From positions 1 to 8,140 of the forward strand of contig JAUVBO010000083.1 in assembly GCA_030591195.1 (NCBI GenBank): DNA of 8,140 bases, in the 5' to 3' direction. The notes below the pieces were generated by a model. The model made no database searches, was not told the DNA's origin, and saw only the letters and a program-made list of their open reading frames with translations. The translations under genes and the position numbers were made by a program. The stretch comes from Pseudomonadota bacterium (lineage in GTDB: Bacteria > Myxococcota > Polyangia > GCA-2747355 > JACKDQ01). Positions 1-6,202 of the stretch are shown here, one piece after another (position 1 is the stretch's first letter; each line of letters begins with the position of its first letter).

Positions 1-1329
1 CTGACCTCGCGCGGCGACGAGATCTACACCTGCGTCTTCGGCATCGGCCACATGGCCGAGGAAGCGCCGCCGTCGGGCCAGCTGCCACCGTTCGAGCAGC
101 TGCTGCTCACCGGGCGCCAGCGAGCTGGCGTGACCCTGCTCGGATACCTGCTCGAGGACCCGGAACAACCGACGGGCTTCACCCACGCCATCGGACCTGG
201 CACGACGAGCGAGGCGCCGCCGGTGCCCGACGTCGACCGCCTGCGGGGCTTCATCGGAGTGGCGAGCAACTTCGAGCAGCTCAAGGGTCTCTGCCTCGAG
301 CTCCCGGGGCTGGCGACCACCGGCCCTGACCCCGCGGAGCTCGAGCAGGCGACGCGGCTGCTCGAGGGCATCGAGCTCCAGCCGACCCAGCGGGCCCTGA
401 AGCGGATCCTCGTCTGCGGCTACCATGACGGCCTGGCCGAGCTCTGCTGCCAGCTGCTGCTCTTCTCTCCCTGTGCGACGCTGCACGTGATGGTCCCCGA
501 CGAGGCCCGCGCCCGGGCCCTCGCCGACTCCCTGCTCAACCTGTCGGACCTCGCTGGTCGGTGGCCTGCCAACCAGGTCCTGGGTCTCGAGGAGACCGCC
601 CCGGGCCAGCTGCTCTGCCGCATCGTCTCGCCAGCGGGCGACGCCGCCTCGCCGGCGCCCTGCGGCCGGATCGAGATCATCGCCGGCGACTGGTCCGACG
701 AGCGGGTGCTGCTCTGCCGGCCCTCTCGAGGCTACCGGCTGGCCGACGCCGACGCCGTGCTGCTGACTCCCACGGACGGGGAGGAGGATCCGGACGCTCG
801 CACGTCCCTGGCGCTGCTCAAGCTGCTGCACCTGTTCGAGCAGGACCGCGCGCTGATGGGCGACGGCCTGCGCCTGGTCTGCGCCGTGGGCAGCGCCGAG
901 AAAGCCGACCTGTTCGAGCGGCGCTTCGGGGGCAAGGCGTTCGCCGGTCACGCCTGCGGCTGCTCGATCACCATCGTCGCCACCGACCGGATCAAGCACT
1001 CGTTCGTCGCTCAGGGCGTGCTCGTGCCCGGCCTGGCGTCGATCTACGACGAGCTGCTGAGCAACCCCGGAGGGCAGGTCTTCCGGCTGAGGGTTGCCCG
1101 GGTGGCCGAGCCCGACGGCGAGCTGACCTTCGACGGCCTGCTCGCGACCCTGCACCGCAGCCAGGGCCTGATCCTGGTGGCCGTCGAGCTCCGGGACCAA
1201 GAGGCAGACCGGGCCGACTGCGGCTGCAGGGGGGGACGGGTGCTGGTCAACCCGAAGCGGCGCGATCCGGGCTACCGTTTTCGGGCCGGATCGTTGCTCA
1301 GCGTCTACGTCGTTGGCAGGCAGCGCTAA
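1..1329 (+). CDS. CASTOR/POLLUX-like ion-channel RCK-type regulatory protein, C-terminal part (5' truncated)
   Basis: The frame is open from base 1, so the real start is probably upstream; the ATG at 52 falls inside what looks like a conserved strand and is unlikely to be the start. Numbering codons from base 1, residues 1-50 (EIYTCVFGIG, then FEQLLL and GVTLLGYL) resemble the C-terminal lobe of a first RCK-like domain. Residues about 135-168 (ILVCGYHDG, ending in the acidic pair of VMVPDE) look like the first beta-alpha-beta of a second Rossmann fold. Residues 323-350 (ITIVATDRIKHSFVAQ and following) and the closing segment VLVNPKRRDPGYRFRAGSLLSVYVV resemble the end of the CASTOR/POLLUX/DMI1 family. 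In that family such domains sit behind a pore and sense ions or nucleotides. No membrane helix is visible here; a pore, if present, must be encoded upstream. The canonical GxGxxG is not kept, as is usual in CASTOR/POLLUX proteins. It could instead be another TrkA-N/RCK protein. Confidence 0.55.
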   Translation: MTSRGDEIYTCVFGIGHMAEEAPPSGQLPPFEQLLLTGRQRAGVTLLGYLLEDPEQPTGFTHAIGPGTTSEAPPVPDVDRLRGFIGVASNFEQLKGLCLELPGLATTGPDPAELEQATRLLEGIELQPTQRALKRILVCGYHDGLAELCCQLLLFSPCATLHVMVPDEARARALADSLLNLSDLAGRWPANQVLGLEETAPGQLLCRIVSPAGDAASPAPCGRIEIIAGDWSDERVLLCRPSRGYRLADADAVLLTPTDGEEDPDARTSLALLKLLHLFEQDRALMGDGLRLVCAVGSAEKADLFERRFGGKAFAGHACGCSITIVATDRIKHSFVAQGVLVPGLASIYDELLSNPGGQVFRLRVARVAEPDGELTFDGLLATLHRSQGLILVAVELRDQEADRADCGCRGGRVLVNPKRRDPGYRFRAGSLLSVYVVGRQR

Positions 1330-1377
1330 CGGTAGCGCCCCCGACGATTACGGGCTAACATCCTGGAAGAAATCCAC

Positions 1378-1404
1378 AAAACAAACGCGAAGGCATCTTC
1401 GCGT
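1378..1404 (-). terminator. Terminator-like hairpin with U-rich tract on the minus strand
   Basis: ACGCGAAG (1385-1392) and CTTCGCGT (1397-1404) form a perfect 8-bp stem around a GCAT loop. On the plus strand no T-run follows. On the minus strand the stem is followed directly by TTTGTTTTGTGG, the layout of a Rho-independent terminator. It would stop leftward transcription before it enters the RCK gene antisense. On the plus strand the same hairpin would lie in the kinase leader, 20 nt before its ATG, where it could instead act on translation or as an operator. The hairpin is directly seen; its function is inferred. Confidence 0.45.
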
Positions 1405-1424
1405 AGCGGACCGCAGATCCAGCG

Positions 1425-2711
1425 ATGGTGAACGGCAAAGAATCACAATCGGACACCGGGCAACCCATGGATGAGGGGCCCCTGCCGCCCAAGACCCGGC
1501 TCGGCAGCAACTACCGGATCGAGCGAGTCCTCGGCTATGGCTCGATGGGCATCGTCTACCTGGCCCACGACCAGGCGCTCGAGCGGAAGGTAGCGGTCAA
1601 GATCCTCGCACCTCACTACGCGGCTGACCAGCGCGTGGCGCGCCGGTTCCGCCGCGAGGCGGTGGCGATGGCGAGCGTCCGCCACGAGCACGTGGTGCAG
1701 ATCTTTGCCTTCGGTGATCACCAGGACCGGCCCTACTTCGTGATGGAGTACATCCCCGGCCACCCTGTGGCAACGCTGATCGAGAACGCCAACCGGCGGA
1801 CCGAGTACCTCTACCTCGACGTCGTGATCGGCATCCTCTCGCAGGTCTGCCGCGGCCTCTCGGCCGTGCACCAGGCGGGGATCGTCCACCGCGACCTCAA
1901 GCCGCAGAACATGCTCGTCGGGCCAAACTTCCGCGTGGCGCTCGCCGACTTCGGGCTGGTCGAGATCCTCGAGAAGACCGCCCGCCGGGACCTCTCGGGA
2001 ACGCCGCTCTACCTGGCCCCCGAGCTGATTCGCCGCGAGGAGTTGCCGGACGAACGGCGGCACCTCAGCGATATCTACGCCCTCGGCGTCTCGACCTACG
2101 AGATGTTGACCGGCGACGTACCCTTCGTCGGCAAGACGATCAAGGAGATCTTGCGCCGACACATCAAGGACCCCCCGACGCCGGTCTCCGAGATCCGCTC
2201 CGATCTGCCGACGGCGATCGACGACGTGATCGCCCGGGCAATGGCGAAGTCGCCCGACGATCGCTACCCCGACTGTGACAGCTTCATCGAGGCCCTCGGC
2301 GAGGCGCGAAACTCGGCGAGTGAGGTCAGGCACGCCGACACCTCGCGGATCCTCGTCGCCGAGGCCGACCCGCGAACCAACGAGATCTATCGCACGGCGC
2401 TCAAGGTCGGGTTCCCCCAGTCGGTGATCATGACCGCCGATGACGGGCTGACCGCCCTCGAGATGACCAAGGTCTCGCGCCCGGACCTGCTCTTCGTCGA
2501 CCTCGACCTCCAGGGGATGAACGGCCTCGAGCTCTGCGCCACCCTGCGCGGTGACGAGCTGACGTCGAAGGTCCCGCTGGTAGTGGTCGCCTTCGGCTTC
2601 GACGGCGACGCCCGCGGACTGCTGCGCTCGCTGGGGATCACGGACCTGCTGGTCAAGCCGGTGGAAGCCACCGACCTGGTCAACGTCGCCCGGCGCCACC
2701 TTGATCCGTGA
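1425..2711 (+). CDS. Hanks-type Ser/Thr protein kinase fused to a degenerate response-regulator receiver domain
   Basis: A 428-residue soluble protein without transmembrane helices. Residues about 30-290 form a complete Ser/Thr kinase: glycine loop LGYGSMG (G37, G39, G42), ATP-binding Lys59 in VAVK, likely helix-C Glu78, catalytic loop HRDLKPQN (Asp157, Lys159, Asn162), DFG at 175-177, APE at 198-200 and Asp216. All catalytic residues are present, so it should be active; it is an RD-type kinase with a short activation loop containing Ser191 and Thr193. Residues about 308-426 are receiver-like: RILVAEADP at the start, candidate phospho-acceptor Asp359 in FVDLD, and conserved Lys411 in LLVKP. 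The second acidic-pocket position is Ala314 and the usual Ser/Thr is Ala389, so phosphoryl-group switching is doubtful. The ATG at 1425 has no clear Shine-Dalgarno; the ATG at 1467 (Met15) is an alternative that keeps both domains. The 3' end converges with the GAF-sensor gene. Confidence 0.93.
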   Translation: MVNGKESQSDTGQPMDEGPLPPKTRLGSNYRIERVLGYGSMGIVYLAHDQALERKVAVKILAPHYAADQRVARRFRREAVAMASVRHEHVVQIFAFGDHQDRPYFVMEYIPGHPVATLIENANRRTEYLYLDVVIGILSQVCRGLSAVHQAGIVHRDLKPQNMLVGPNFRVALADFGLVEILEKTARRDLSGTPLYLAPELIRREELPDERRHLSDIYALGVSTYEMLTGDVPFVGKTIKEILRRHIKDPPTPVSEIRSDLPTAIDDVIARAMAKSPDDRYPDCDSFIEALGEARNSASEVRHADTSRILVAEADPRTNEIYRTALKVGFPQSVIMTADDGLTALEMTKVSRPDLLFVDLDLQGMNGLELCATLRGDELTSKVPLVVVAFGFDGDARGLLRSLGITDLLVKPVEATDLVNVARRHLDP

Positions 2712-2712
2712 T

Positions 2713-2744
2713 GCCGAGGCACGCCTGACGCGCGCCGTGTCGGC
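2713..2744. terminator. Hairpin between converging genes, possible bidirectional terminator
   Basis: The 37-bp gap between the kinase stop and the GAF-sensor stop contains GCCGA-gg-CACG pairing with CGTG-TCGGC, a 5+4-bp stem with a two-base bulge and a 12-nt loop. The convergent setting fits a shared transcription stop. No U-tract follows on either strand, so intrinsic termination would be weak; Rho-dependent termination or simple RNA 3'-end protection is equally possible. Confidence 0.35.
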
Positions 2745-2748
2745 GAGG

Positions 2749-3975
2749 TCAGTGTCCTTCGAGCTGGGACATGCCGAGGGCGGCCGCCGCCTGGTCGGCG
2801 AAGGCGACCAGCACCAGGAAGGCATCGTTGTCGATCACGCCCAGGTCTGAGCGGCGGTCGATGCCGATCACCCCGAGCAGCTCGCCGCGGAAGACCATCG
2901 GGGCCACCGCGAACGGGTTGACGCCGATCCGCTCGGCGAGCTCACGGTTGATCAGCGGGTGGTCGGTGGGATCCTCGACGTTGATCGCCCGCCGCTCGAG
3001 GGCACAGATCGCCGTGACCCCCGCCTCCCGCTCGAGCGGGATCGCCACCCGCATCTCCCCCCGCTGGCCGCCCCGATCGGCGACGAACTCGCGGGCGAGC
3101 ACCAGGCCGGGGCCCTCCTCCCCCTCGCCCTCGCCGTCCCCCTCGGCAAGGTAGAGCAGCACCCGGTCGAGCTGCAGGCCAGCGACCAGGATCTTGCCGA
3201 TGGCGTCGACCACCTTGCTGGCGCTGGCGCTGTCCACCGCGCTGCGCGAGACGTCATAGAGCATCTCCAGCAGGTGGGCGCGCCGGTCGAGCTTGACGTT
3301 GGCCGCGGTCAGCTCGTCGTTCTTGGCGCACACGACCCCCATCAGGAATGACGAGAGCCCCGCCACGGCGAGGAAGGCGAACGGGTTGACGATCAGCATC
3401 AGCAAGACGAAGCTCCACCGCTGCGCGAAGCTGTCGAGGTCGACGAAGTAGGAGACGTGGGCCACGGCCCCCGTCCCTTCGAGCAGTGCCACCGCGCCGA
3501 AGCAGGCCGAGGCCAGCGTCGCCAGCCCGAACGCGACCGGGCCCGAGACGAGCATCGCGCCAGCGATGATCGGCAGCAGGTAGAGAAAACAAAACGGGCT
3601 GGTCACCCCGCCCGAGCGGTAGACGTACGAGGTGAAGAGCAGCACGTCGAGCGCCAGCTGCAGCACGACGAAGCCGCGCAGGTTGCGCTGACGCCGCAGC
3701 GCCAGGTAGTAGGCGCAGTTGAGCGCGGCCGCGATCAGCCCGGTGAGCACCGTGGCAAGGAAGGCGCTGCGGGTCAACGTCTGCTGCTGGGTCAGGCCCT
3801 GCCAGCCGGTGAAGGCCATCAACGCCACCACCGCGGCGCTGACGGCGAAGCGCACGCGGATGATCCACCGGACCTTCTTGACCAGCTCGGCCCGGGTATC
3901 GCTCAGCTCGAAGTCGATATCGAGCAGGTTCAGCGGCGAGAACCCTGGCTCGGACTTGGGGGTTGGTTCGCCCAC
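2749..3975 (-). CDS. Six-helix membrane sensor with C-terminal GAF domain and no output domain
   Basis: A 408-residue protein. After a cytosolic N-terminus (1-37), about six hydrophobic helices are visible at roughly 42-58, 70-92, 101-118, 129-145, 147-166 and 188-214. The segment YRSGGVTSPFCFLYLLPII closely resembles the membrane module of PilS/RegB-type sensor kinases. Residues about 217-240 look like a short helical or coiled linker, and 240-402 fit a GAF domain (DVSRSAVDS, AVAPMVFRGELLGVIGID, AFADQAAAAL). The chain ends right after GAF: there is no HisKA, HATPase, GGDEF or EAL domain, so it cannot signal alone as a histidine kinase. An acidic Gly/Glu-rich loop (278-289) interrupts the GAF domain. 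The start is GTG, supported by the GGGAG site 7 nt upstream. It is the second gene of an operon with the sirtuin. The ligand is unknown; signal transfer to a separate partner is inferred. Confidence 0.85.
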   Translation of the reverse strand: MGEPTPKSEPGFSPLNLLDIDFELSDTRAELVKKVRWIIRVRFAVSAAVVALMAFTGWQGLTQQQTLTRSAFLATVLTGLIAAALNCAYYLALRRQRNLRGFVVLQLALDVLLFTSYVYRSGGVTSPFCFLYLLPIIAGAMLVSGPVAFGLATLASACFGAVALLEGTGAVAHVSYFVDLDSFAQRWSFVLLMLIVNPFAFLAVAGLSSFLMGVVCAKNDELTAANVKLDRRAHLLEMLYDVSRSAVDSASASKVVDAIGKILVAGLQLDRVLLYLAEGDGEGEGEEGPGLVLAREFVADRGGQRGEMRVAIPLEREAGVTAICALERRAINVEDPTDHPLINRELAERIGVNPFAVAPMVFRGELLGVIGIDRRSDLGVIDNDAFLVLVAFADQAAAALGMSQLEGH

Positions 3976-3982
3976 GCCGCGG

Positions 3983-3987
3983 CTCCC
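3983..3987 (-). promoter_or_regulatory. Shine-Dalgarno supporting the GTG start of the GAF sensor
   Basis: GGGAG on the minus strand lies 7 nt before the GTG at 3975. No in-frame ATG occurs before the first membrane helix (the nearest is Met53, inside it), so this site supports the GTG start. It lies within the 27-bp gap after the sirtuin stop codon. Confidence 0.55.
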
Positions 3988-4002
3988 GCGTCTCTGCCCG
4001 GC

Positions 4003-4845
4003 CTAGGCCCGCAGCGCCGCGACCATCAACGGCAGGAAGGTCCCACCGCCACCCTGCAGGTAGAAGCCGGCGTCCGCCGAGGCGGCGAGGCGGGAAAAGG
4101 GGTTCGGCTCGGGGTTAATGTCGACGATCGTCGCTCCGGTCTGCAGCGAGGCGTGCCCCACCTGCATCGGCAGGTTGGTCGCCCCGGAGGTGCCGACCAC
4201 CACCAGCATCGAGGCCGAGACGGCGGCCCTGAGCGAGGACTGGAAGCGGAAGTGTTCCTCGTCGTAGCACTCGTCGAACCAGAGCACGTGAGGCCGGGCC
4301 CAGCCGCCGCAGCTCGGGCAATGCAACCGCTCACGCTCGTCGTCGGTGAGCTCGTCCCCCCGCTGCTTGCCCAGCCCCAGCGGCGCTGGCAGGGCCCAGA
4401 TCGGCTGGCCGCAGCTGGCATCGCACCGGGCGTAGTCGCTGTTGCCGTGGATCTGGAAGGTCCGCTCGGCGCTGCTGCCGGCCTGCAGGTGCAGGCCGTC
4501 GACGTTCTGGGTCAGCAGCAGGAAGCGGTCGCCGAGCAGTTGCTCCATCTCGGCCACGGCCCGGTGGCCATCGTTCGGGCCGGCCCGCCGACAGACGCTC
4601 CGCCGGTAGAGGTACCAGCACCAGATCGCCTCGGGCTCACGAGAGAACATCGAGTGGGTCGCCATCTCCTGGGGCATATACTGCGTCGATCCAACGACCC
4701 AGTAGCCTTCCTCGCCACGGAAGGTCGGGATCCCGCTCTCGGCCGAGATCCCGGCCCCGCTCAGGACTACCAGTTGCCCCGCCCCGCCGCCAAGGGCGGC
4801 CAGGTGCTGCTTCAGCTCGGCGGGAAGCGCGGCTCGCTCCGACAT
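4003..4845 (-). CDS. cobB: Class III (SIRT5/CobB-type) NAD-dependent sirtuin deacylase
   Basis: A 280-residue sirtuin of normal bacterial length. It has the NAD-binding motif GAGISAESGIPTFRG (30-44), TQNVDGLH (112-119), catalytic His133 in QIHG, zinc ligands Cys141, Cys145, Cys176 and Cys179, RPHVLWFDE (184-192) and VGTSG (217-221). Sirtuins remove acyl groups from lysines, consuming NAD and releasing nicotinamide and O-acyl-ADP-ribose. The segment WYLYRR (77-82) places Tyr78 and Arg81 where SIRT5 has Tyr102 and Arg105, the pair that recognises succinyl and malonyl groups; desuccinylase/demalonylase activity besides deacetylation is therefore likely from family knowledge. The ATG is supported by GGAGG 5 nt upstream. 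It is the first gene of the operon with the GAF sensor, and divergent from the pRiA4b-type gene. Confidence 0.95.
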   Translation of the reverse strand: MSERAALPAELKQHLAALGGGAGQLVVLSGAGISAESGIPTFRGEEGYWVVGSTQYMPQEMATHSMFSREPEAIWCWYLYRRSVCRRAGPNDGHRAVAEMEQLLGDRFLLLTQNVDGLHLQAGSSAERTFQIHGNSDYARCDASCGQPIWALPAPLGLGKQRGDELTDDERERLHCPSCGGWARPHVLWFDECYDEEHFRFQSSLRAAVSASMLVVVGTSGATNLPMQVGHASLQTGATIVDINPEPNPFSRLAASADAGFYLQGGGGTFLPLMVAALRA

Positions 4846-4928
4846 TGGATCCTCCGCTGGTCGCGCGGATCACAGTACCACAGAAACGGCTCGCCCCTTG
4901 GATCCGGACCGGCTAGAATCAAGCCGTT
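4846..4928. promoter_or_regulatory. Divergent intergenic region between the sirtuin and pRiA4b-type genes
   Basis: These 83 bp must carry the promoters of both divergent genes if the rightward gene starts at 4929. TAGAAT at 4914-4919 (+) resembles a -10 element but lies only 9 bp before the ATG at 4929 and has no -35 partner at proper spacing. TACTGT on the minus strand (4872-4877) is a weaker candidate for the sirtuin operon. Close placement suggests possible co-regulation, which is an inference. Confidence 0.35.
4851..4855 (-). promoter_or_regulatory. Shine-Dalgarno of the sirtuin gene
   Basis: GGAGG on the minus strand, 5 nt before the ATG at 4845. It is among the strongest ribosome-binding sites in the window and supports that start. 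Confidence 0.7.
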
Positions 4929-6167
4929 ATGGGCCAGTCACGGACTACTGATTTCTCGGCCTTCGGCGGCCGGCAACCCCAGCAGGACGGCAGGAAGGCG
5001 CGGTTGATCCGCTACCTGGGGCAGATCGTTTCGGCGGCCAGCGTGCTGCCGGCGGGCGCGGCACAGCTCTCGCCGCTGCGCTGCCGACGCCGCCCGAACC
5101 GCCGGCGTTGCCCGGGCCGAATCGAGCTCGGCTGGGCCGCCGGAACCGGCGCCATCGACTGGCGCTGCTCGACCTGCAGCGACCACGGGACGATCACCAA
5201 CTGGCGCGACAGCCGCTGGGACCTGAGCCCCGAGCTGGACAGCGGCCGGATCGTCTCGTTATCGGCGGCCCGGGCCCGGCGCGACCAGCAAGCTCGCCCG
5301 GCTGCCGGCTTCCGCGTCTACGAGGTGATGGCCGAGCTGATCGACGGGCCGGTCCCGCTGGATCTGATCGTGATGCGCAAGGTCCGGATCAGCGGCGAGA
5401 GCACCCTGCACGAGCTGCACCGGGTCTTCGCCCAGGCCTACGAGCGGGATCCCGACGATCCGTACGAGTTCATGTTCGGCGCGCTCTACGAGGTGGACGC
5501 CAAGCGCTTCACCGGCGTGGGCGACGCGCTGGTCGACGAGACCCCCCTCTGCGAGACCCAGCAGCTCCGCCTCGACGAGCTCGGGCTGAAGCTCGGCCAG
5601 GTCTTCGGCTACCTCGCCGACTTCGATGCCGAGTGGGTCCACCGGCTGACGGTGGTCTCGATCGGCAAGGGACCCTCGGGGGCCAAGGTCGTCGAGCGCG
5701 TCGGGCACGTACCCGATCTCGACGAGGACGTCGACGACGAATGGGGCGGCGAGCTGGTCTGGGAGGAGCTCGACGACGAGTACCCTTTGACCGAGCTGTA
5801 CGGCCCCTACGACGGTGACCAGGCGCCCGATCCGGAGATCTGGGACTCGATGGAGGAGCTCGAGCGCCTGCTGCTGGTGCTCGAGGGGCACAGCCACTCC
5901 CTGCCGGCAGATCATCCGCCGCTCGAGACCAACGCTCCAGGGTCGGGGGACGCTTCACCAGCCGGGAGCTCGGATTTCCTGCATGCCGTAGTCCACCAAC
6001 TTGCCGAGGCAGCGCTGTGCGGCGGCGACCGCAAGGCGACCCAGCAGCTCAAGCGCTGCCTCCGCCGCGGGCTCACTCGCCACCAGGCGCTGCACGAGGT
6101 TGGCGAGCGGCTGGTGCTCGACCGGCTCGCGAGCCCCAAGCGCGCCGCCGAGCGCCGCGAGTCCTAA
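4929..6167 (+). CDS. Zinc-ribbon / pRiA4b ORF-3-like domain protein with a C-terminal helical HxxxH domain
   Basis: A 412-residue soluble protein in three parts. Residues 51-100 hold four cysteines (Cys52, Cys61, Cys80, Cys83) in LRCRRRP...CPG...WRCSTC followed by GTITNW and WDLS, a zinc-ribbon-like segment of a type seen next to this family. Residues about 128-245 match the plasmid pRiA4b ORF-3 fold: YEVMAELIDG, STLHELHRVFAQAY, EFMFG and the signature-like YLADFDAEWVHRLTVVSI. The biochemical role of that family is not established. A very acidic stretch follows (263-285). Residues 349-400 look helical with paired H352/H356 and H385/H389, somewhat like DUF1841 proteins; that match is tentative. 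The start is uncertain: the ATG at 4929 has no clear ribosome site, while TTG at 5004 has AGGAAGG 5 nt upstream and still keeps every domain. The gene converges on yqgE. Despite the family name, nothing here suggests a plasmid or transposon. Confidence 0.82.
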   Translation: MGQSRTTDFSAFGGRQPQQDGRKARLIRYLGQIVSAASVLPAGAAQLSPLRCRRRPNRRRCPGRIELGWAAGTGAIDWRCSTCSDHGTITNWRDSRWDLSPELDSGRIVSLSAARARRDQQARPAAGFRVYEVMAELIDGPVPLDLIVMRKVRISGESTLHELHRVFAQAYERDPDDPYEFMFGALYEVDAKRFTGVGDALVDETPLCETQQLRLDELGLKLGQVFGYLADFDAEWVHRLTVVSIGKGPSGAKVVERVGHVPDLDEDVDDEWGGELVWEELDDEYPLTELYGPYDGDQAPDPEIWDSMEELERLLLVLEGHSHSLPADHPPLETNAPGSGDASPAGSSDFLHAVVHQLAEAALCGGDRKATQQLKRCLRRGLTRHQALHEVGERLVLDRLASPKRAAERRES

Positions 6168-6202
6168 GAGCACGCTCCTCAGAGCACCCCTGGGGCCCTG
6201 CA

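Noticed and set aside
561..1358. A 265-codon plus-strand frame overlapping the RCK-type gene
   Set aside because: The product is an Arg/Ala/Gly/Pro-rich string, as expected from an off-frame reading of GC-rich coding DNA; the other frame has Rossmann-like structure.
1356..1361. TAACAT as a -10 box for the kinase gene
   Set aside because: No -35-like hexamer lies 16-18 bp upstream, so the match is not better than chance.
1443..2825. A 460-codon open frame on the minus strand antisense to the kinase
   Set aside because: The opposite strand encodes a kinase with every catalytic motif. The antisense product is rich in Val, Asp, Arg and His with no recognisable fold.
4929..5003. CCGGCAACCCC near 4971 recalled the conserved core of SAM-I/SAM-IV riboswitches
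   Set aside because: The other conserved SAM riboswitch segments and the closing P1 stem are not found, and the downstream gene has no link to methionine metabolism.
3457..5007. A 516-codon open frame on the plus strand antisense to the GAF sensor and sirtuin genes
   Set aside because: It lies opposite two genes with clear family motifs. Its product is a low-complexity His/Arg/Gly/Gln-rich string without domains, which is typical of antisense frames in GC-rich DNA.
5259..5915. A 218-codon minus-strand frame antisense to the pRiA4b-type gene
   Set aside because: No start-site signal or domain is visible, and the plus strand carries the recognised zinc-ribbon and pRiA4b-like domains.
4929..6167. 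The pRiA4b ORF-3 name suggested a plasmid or transposon remnant
   Set aside because: The family is widespread on chromosomes. No transposase, terminal inverted repeats or composition change surrounds the gene.
6168..6202. Short palindromes (GAGCACGCTC, CCCCTGGGG) between the converging pRiA4b-type and yqgE genes as a terminator
   Set aside because: Stems are only 4 bp with loops of 1-2 bases and no T-tract follows on either strand.
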